From contig CASDOP010000005.1 in NCBI GenBank assembly GCA_949282385.1, forward strand, positions 62,001 through 126,000: a stretch of DNA of 64,000 bases, read 5' to 3'. Shown here one piece after another: positions 60,473 through 64,000 of the stretch; positions within the stretch are counted from its first letter, which is position 1; each line of letters opens with the position of its first letter. A model generated the notes under the pieces. The model had not been told where the DNA came from and searched no databases. It saw only the letters and a list, made by a program, of their open reading frames with translations. The stretch comes from an uncultured Clostridia bacterium (GTDB lineage Bacteria; Bacillota; Clostridia; Christensenellales; Borkfalkiaceae). The position numbers were made by a program, and so were the translations under genes.

Positions 60473-61444
60473 TTAAAGCTCGTCCTGACCTTTAAAGAAC
60501 TGTTCGCGCGTAAGCACGGTTTCTTTTTCGGGTTTGATAACGTTATTTTTGTCAAGGAAGTACTTTACGTCGTTATTTTCGCAGTAGTTGACGAATTCCA
60601 TGCAGATGAGTATGAGGTAACTTGCAGGAATTGTAATAAGCAGTCCCGCACCGAAAGTGAGGAACACCGCCGCCGTATTCAGAGCAAGTATTATAAGCAC
60701 GAGAATGAGATAATTGGAAAATACGTCCGCAAACTTTTTTCCCGAGTAGCCGAAGCTGTATTTCATTGCCGCGCGGTTGTTCATTTTGCCGTAAACGAGC
60801 GCGGGCAGCCAGTCGGAAGTGAAAGTCATCTTTATCGAAAAGAGCAGAACTACGATGACCGAGAAGAGGAATATGAGCAGCAGAAGGGGCGTGCCTGCAA
60901 CGAACAGTCCGTAAACGGCTGCGCCCGTCAGACCTATTACGATAATGTCGAAAAGGGTCGAAAGGGGAACGTATATTGCGTTGTAAAGGCTTGCCGAGCC
61001 GAGGTTTTTAATGAGCGTGCCGATAAAGGGCGAATCTGCGCGCATAGCCATTTTGTCGTTGAGCATAGCGCCCGCGGTGTAGTTGCCCAGACCTAAAAGG
61101 AAACGCTGAACGAGGTAAACTATTACGATAACGATTATGCCGCCTACGATTTCGCCTATCTGAGAGGAAAGCAGTTCCATCAGACCGTTGAGCGATTGAG
61201 TTATCTGCAACCACGCGTCGTGCATGGCTACGAAGTCGAGGTTGGCGAGCGCGCTTCCGAAGTATTTTGAGGCAGCCGACATCTCGAGCATGGGCGCGGT
61301 GTTGCTTATGCGCTGCATAAAGGGGAATATAATCGCGGTGTAAATGCACAGACAGAGCGCGGCTATTATAATCCTGTACAGCAACACTTTGTAAGTCGTC
61401 TTGAAGTTGTCCACAAAAACGAGAAAAGTGTGTTTGAATTTCAT
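60473..61444 (-). CDS. Polytopic membrane protein, unknown function
   Basis: I do not recognise the family. A 323-residue protein with about six hydrophobic segments: ~20-45, ~95-120, ~160-185 and ~188-208, then two between ~250 and ~290. A hydrophilic C-terminal tail of ~40 residues ends 'REQFFKGQDEL'. It follows a second membrane-protein gene by 15 bases, with similar size and start ('MKFKHTFLVFVDNFK' versus 'MKYIIDTLKYLKSN'). The two could form a heteromeric membrane complex; nothing indicates a substrate. It is the last gene of the rdgB operon. Confidence 0.7.
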   Translation of the reverse strand: MKFKHTFLVFVDNFKTTYKVLLYRIIIAALCLCIYTAIIFPFMQRISNTAPMLEMSAASKYFGSALANLDFVAMHDAWLQITQSLNGLMELLSSQIGEIVGGIIVIVIVYLVQRFLLGLGNYTAGAMLNDKMAMRADSPFIGTLIKNLGSASLYNAIYVPLSTLFDIIVIGLTGAAVYGLFVAGTPLLLLIFLFSVIVVLLFSIKMTFTSDWLPALVYGKMNNRAAMKYSFGYSGKKFADVFSNYLILVLIILALNTAAVFLTFGAGLLITIPASYLILICMEFVNYCENNDVKYFLDKNNVIKPEKETVLTREQFFKGQDEL

Positions 61445-61459
61445 ATTTTCACCTAAAAA

Positions 61460-62263
61460 TCAATATTTTCTGAGATCTTCGCGTTCAATTCCTTCAACGT
61501 CGGCATAAATTATGTAGCTTGCAACCACGACGAACAGGAACGAGCAGCCGAACGCGCACGAACTTACGATGAGCGAAACTATCTCGCCGAGGAAAATCGC
61601 GACGGGTACGGTTATGACGAGGTCTACGGTGAGCGTTATGGCAAGCATGGCAAAAATCTTCCATCTCACCGTTCTCGCCAGGGCGTAGGAGCTGTAAAGC
61701 GCCTCGCTCATTCTGAAGCCAGTAACCTCGGCGCAGGGCAGCCAGAGGAAGAAGTGCGCGAAGACGAAAGTCAGAACATAGGAGATAACGAGGCATATGG
61801 CAAGACCTGCTATGAACAGATAGGGCGCGCTGAGCGCCGTCGTCTTCATTATCGCCGTAAACAGAACGGCTGCTACCGAAGTGCCGATGATGAGCAGCAC
61901 GAGCGTTATTACCGAGTATATGAAGTTTATCGAAAAGCTCGACATGATGGAACGGAACGATTTCGAGCCGAACCTGACGTGCTTATCCACCATCGAGTGA
62001 ATGAACGCCGTGTCTATGACGAGCAGAATATACGCAACGATGCTGAAAATGCAGGTAAACCAGTCGGAAACGTTAATCGGCAAAAACAATCTCAGCCATG
62101 CGGTGAAGCTGTTTGTTACGTTTCCCTGTGAAAATGAATTTATGATTGTTTCCGCGGCGGAATAATCGAAGATTGCCGAAAAGGCAAGCACCGCAACCGC
62201 CAGGGCGGGCAAAAGCAACAGGTTGCTTTTAAGATATTTCAACGTGTCGATTATGTATTTCAT
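61460..62263 (-). CDS. Polytopic membrane protein, unknown function
   Basis: I do not recognise the family. A 267-residue protein with six hydrophobic segments (~14-34, ~68-90, ~110-135, ~145-170, ~200-220, ~230-252) and very short loops, ending in an acidic tail 'DVEGIEREDLRKY'. It lies between the yfcE-like gene (15 bases upstream) and another membrane-protein gene. In outline it resembles small permease-like or DUF families that accompany housekeeping genes; I make no functional claim. Confidence 0.7.
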   Translation of the reverse strand: MKYIIDTLKYLKSNLLLLPALAVAVLAFSAIFDYSAAETIINSFSQGNVTNSFTAWLRLFLPINVSDWFTCIFSIVAYILLVIDTAFIHSMVDKHVRFGSKSFRSIMSSFSINFIYSVITLVLLIIGTSVAAVLFTAIMKTTALSAPYLFIAGLAICLVISYVLTFVFAHFFLWLPCAEVTGFRMSEALYSSYALARTVRWKIFAMLAITLTVDLVITVPVAIFLGEIVSLIVSSCAFGCSFLFVVVASYIIYADVEGIEREDLRKY

Positions 62264-62278
62264 CAGCTTTTAATCCTT

Positions 62279-62755
62279 TCAAGGAATAATTTGCACTATT
62301 TTGGATGTGAATTTATCGCCGTAAACGACGAGGTACAGGTATGATTTTTCCCTTGCCATGCGCGAAAGAGTGCCGGGGTTGAGCACGGTAACTCCGTTTT
62401 CTTCCTTCTCGAGCGCCTTGTGGGTGTGTCCGTAAAGCGCAATCTGCGCGCCTTCCTGCGCCGCGCGCGCGGAAAGCTGAGCCGTGCCGCTCTTGACCCT
62501 GTATTTGTCCCCGTGGCAGGCAAAAATTTTTAAGTTTTCGACGGCTATTACTTTTTCGTCCTCGCCCAGGCGGGGAAAATCGCAGTTGCCGTTGAGAAGA
62601 ATTGTCTTTTCGGGGAAAGCCGAACGTATTCTGCTGCCGTCGGCGGAAGTGTCGCCGAGGTGAATTATCATGTCGCTTTCGGCAAAGACGGGATAAAGTT
62701 TTTCAATTTCGGCGCGGTTGCCGTGCGTGTCCGAAACTACGACGATTTTTTTCAA
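62279..62755 (-). CDS. YfcE/MJ0936-type metallophosphoesterase
   Basis: A 158-residue calcineurin-like phosphodiesterase of the small YfcE family, active in vitro on bis-pNPP-type diesters. The metal motifs appear in order: 'VVSDTHGN', 'IIHLGDTSADG', 'LLNGNCDFP', 'FACHGDKY' and 'LYGHTHKA'. The physiological substrate is unknown. It overlaps rdgB by 4 bp, a neighbour pair widely found in Firmicutes. Confidence 0.93.
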   Translation of the reverse strand: MKKIVVVSDTHGNRAEIEKLYPVFAESDMIIHLGDTSADGSRIRSAFPEKTILLNGNCDFPRLGEDEKVIAVENLKIFACHGDKYRVKSGTAQLSARAAQEGAQIALYGHTHKALEKEENGVTVLNPGTLSRMAREKSYLYLVVYGDKFTSKIVQIIP

Positions 62756-63321
62756 AGGTTGCTCCTGAGGTCTTCGAGCGCGCGATAGCGGTGGGAGACG
62801 GAATTTTTCTCTTTTTCGTCGGCGAGACCGAAACTTTTTTCAAGGTCGTCGGAATAGAACAGACTGTCGTAACCGAAGCCGTTTGCGCCCTCTTCTTTTT
62901 CGAGGATTTTTCCGAACGTCCTGCCCACGCCGAAATAGGTTTTGCCGTCGGGCAGGCAGAGGCATACGGCGCATTCAAAGTGCGCGCGTCTCTCGTCCAG
63001 ACCTTCCATACGCTTTAAAAGCAGAGCGCGGTTGCCTGCGTCGCCTTCGCCCGAAAAGCGGGCGGAATATATCCCCGGCGCGCCGCCGAGTACGTCGACG
63101 CACAGTCCCGAATCGTCCGCAAGGGCGGGCAGGTTGAGCGCGTCGCACACCGTTTTGGCTTTTATATACGCGTTTTCTTTAAAGGTTTTGCCCGTTTCCT
63201 CGATTTCGCCCGTAAATCCCGCGTCCGTCATGGAAATGAGCTTTGCCTGCGTGAAAATGCTTTTTATTTCCTCTATTTTGTGTTTATTGCCGCTTGCCAC
63301 GACAATTTCAAATATTTCCAT
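62752..63321 (-). CDS. rdgB: XTP/dITP pyrophosphatase (RdgB/HAM1)
   Basis: A 189-residue house-cleaning enzyme hydrolysing dITP/XTP to the monophosphates. 'IVVASGNKHKIEEIKSIF', 'TFKENAYIKAKTVCDAL', 'ALADDSGLCVDVLGGAPGIY' and 'VSHRYRALEDL' are the family motifs. I chose ATG 63321, at which the protein starts like its relatives; the ATG at 63336 overlaps the -10 box. Only 6 bases separate the -10 box from this ATG and no Shine-Dalgarno site exists, so a leaderless mRNA is likely. Confidence 0.93.
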   Translation of the reverse strand: MEIFEIVVASGNKHKIEEIKSIFTQAKLISMTDAGFTGEIEETGKTFKENAYIKAKTVCDALNLPALADDSGLCVDVLGGAPGIYSARFSGEGDAGNRALLLKRMEGLDERRAHFECAVCLCLPDGKTYFGVGRTFGKILEKEEGANGFGYDSLFYSDDLEKSFGLADEKEKNSVSHRYRALEDLRSNL

Positions 63322-63327
63322 ACGCCT

Positions 63328-63356
63328 ATTATACAATATAAAAAGAAAAAAGTAAA
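63328..63356 (-). promoter_or_regulatory. Promoter of the rdgB operon placed at the start codon
   Basis: On the minus strand TTTACT (63356-63351), 17 bp, TATAAT (63333-63328). The rdgB ATG begins at 63321, where transcription is expected to start. Confidence 0.7.
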
Positions 63357-63372
63357 GAGCAGCGCTTAAAAT

Positions 63373-63870
63373 TCAGTAGTCCCATTTAAGGTTGTGCAGT
63401 TCGCCTTTCGTCCTCATATGCTCGAACGAATGTTGCCTGAGCGCCTCGTACACGGCAATCGCCGCCGAGTTGGACAGGTTTAAAGAGCGCGTTTCGCCTA
63501 TCATGGGTATGCGCAGACAGAATTCTTCGTTGGCTTTCAGAAGTTCTTCGGGCAGTCCCTTGGTTTCCTTGCCGAAAACGAGAAAATCGCCCTCCTTAAA
63601 GCTCGCCTGAGCATATACTCTGCGGGCTTTTGTGGTAAAGTAATAAAAAGTGGCGTCGGGGTAAGCCTCTTTCAGCGCGTCGAAGCTGTCCCAGATTTTA
63701 ACTTCCACGAACTGCCAGTAATCAAGCCCCGCCCTCTTCAGGTATTTGTCGCTGATTTCAAATCCGAGCGGTTTAATAAGGTGAAGCGTGCAGCCCGTCG
63801 CAGCGCAAGTGCGAGCTATGTTGCCCGTGTTCTGCGGTATTTCGGGTTCTACGAGGACTATGTTGAACAA
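63373..63870 (-). CDS. trmL: tRNA (cytidine(34)-2'-O)-methyltransferase TrmL
   Basis: A 165-residue SPOUT methyltransferase modifying the wobble ribose of tRNA-Leu. 'VLVEPEIPQNTGNIARTCAA', 'LVFGKETKGLPEELL' and the knot 'RSLNLSNSAAIAVYEALRQ' are diagnostic. The start is TTG (no ATG near); GGAG lies 11 bases ahead. A promoter stands about 40 bases upstream. It is separated from rdgB by the rdgB promoter without a visible hairpin. Confidence 0.95.
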   Translation of the reverse strand: MFNIVLVEPEIPQNTGNIARTCAATGCTLHLIKPLGFEISDKYLKRAGLDYWQFVEVKIWDSFDALKEAYPDATFYYFTTKARRVYAQASFKEGDFLVFGKETKGLPEELLKANEEFCLRIPMIGETRSLNLSNSAAIAVYEALRQHSFEHMRTKGELHNLKWDY

Positions 63871-63907
63871 TGTGGTAAATTCTCCGTTTTTTTTATGTAT
63901 TAACTAT

Positions 63908-63936
63908 ATTTTAATCTTTTTTTGTGCGCAAATCAA
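63908..63936 (-). promoter_or_regulatory. Promoter of trmL
   Basis: On the minus strand TTGATT (63936-63931), 17 bp, TAAAAT (63913-63908). The leader would be about 30 bases. Confidence 0.6.
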
Positions 63937-63971
63937 CATAAAACGGAGGGGGTAAAAATATTTTAATTCAT

Positions 63972-64000
63972 TTGACAAAGCAAATAAAAAACTGTTACAA
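63972..64000 (+). promoter_or_regulatory. Probable plus-strand promoter cut by the window end
   Basis: TTGACA (63972-63977) is followed after 18 bp by TACAA at the last bases of the window, a possible -10 box. It would drive a gene beyond the window, divergent from trmL. Confidence 0.4.

Overview
The window looks like chromosomal DNA from an endospore-forming or formerly spore-forming Clostridia lineage (Firmicutes), probably an uncultured gut-type clostridium. I base this on: the order yqfC-yqfD-phoH-HD phosphodiesterase-ybeY-era-yqzL-recO, which is typical of Firmicutes; spore-associated families (YqfC, YqfD, YlbJ with a YlbK-type patatin, a PdaB-like deacetylase); a SpoIIA/RsbVW-type sigma module; two T-box leaders; and promoters of plain sigma-A type (TTGACA, 17 bp, TATAAT). 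The code is standard, genes are tightly packed, and several starts are TTG. I saw no tRNA or rRNA genes, insertion sequences, prophage or CRISPR array.

Layout. 1-1820: end of a feoB gene coupled to an RluA-type pseudouridine synthase. 2105-3478: citrate synthase on the minus strand. 3749-5497: four overlapping genes for a partner-switching sigma module with one normal and one degenerate anti-sigma kinase. 6069-7892: membrane protein with an acidic, threonine-rich linker. 8223-9892: PucR-type HTH protein and an S41 protease. 10169-11279: tandem 23-bp repeats and a divergent MinE/MinD pair whose MinD lacks the P-loop lysine. 11588-21298: a single 3,236-residue lipoprotein built from duplicated modules. 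21472-27273: the sporulation and ribosome-maturation cluster.

27393-28932 is a cobalamin-riboswitch unit (DUF4430-like lipoprotein plus ECF S component), divergent from bioY. 29732-34689 is a housekeeping operon: alr, fau, a membrane protein, rsmD, coaD, DAHP synthase, pheA. YlbJ, a patatin and rarA follow. 37802-43071 is a T-box operon aspS-gatCAB whose probable specifier codon is Asn (AAC), fitting tRNA-dependent Asn synthesis. Next come a PdaB-like deacetylase, a two-OB-fold SSB-like protein, a MATE transporter, a Leu T-box with leuA, and lgt. 49971-54111 holds a WYL regulator, a small unknown divergent gene and an SsuABC/NMT1-type ABC importer. The rest is valS, an anchored metallo-beta-lactamase-fold protein, phosphoglucomutase, and the minus-strand unit rdgB, yfcE-like phosphodiesterase and two membrane proteins, with trmL beyond.

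The regulatory architecture stands out. Several sigma-A promoters place the start codon at or within a few bases of the expected transcription start (bioY, rdgB, the MATE gene), suggesting leaderless mRNAs. In three intergenic regions the -35 box of the downstream gene lies in the loop of a hairpin that looks like the upstream gene's terminator. All of this was read by eye. No similarity search, structure prediction or folding was run.
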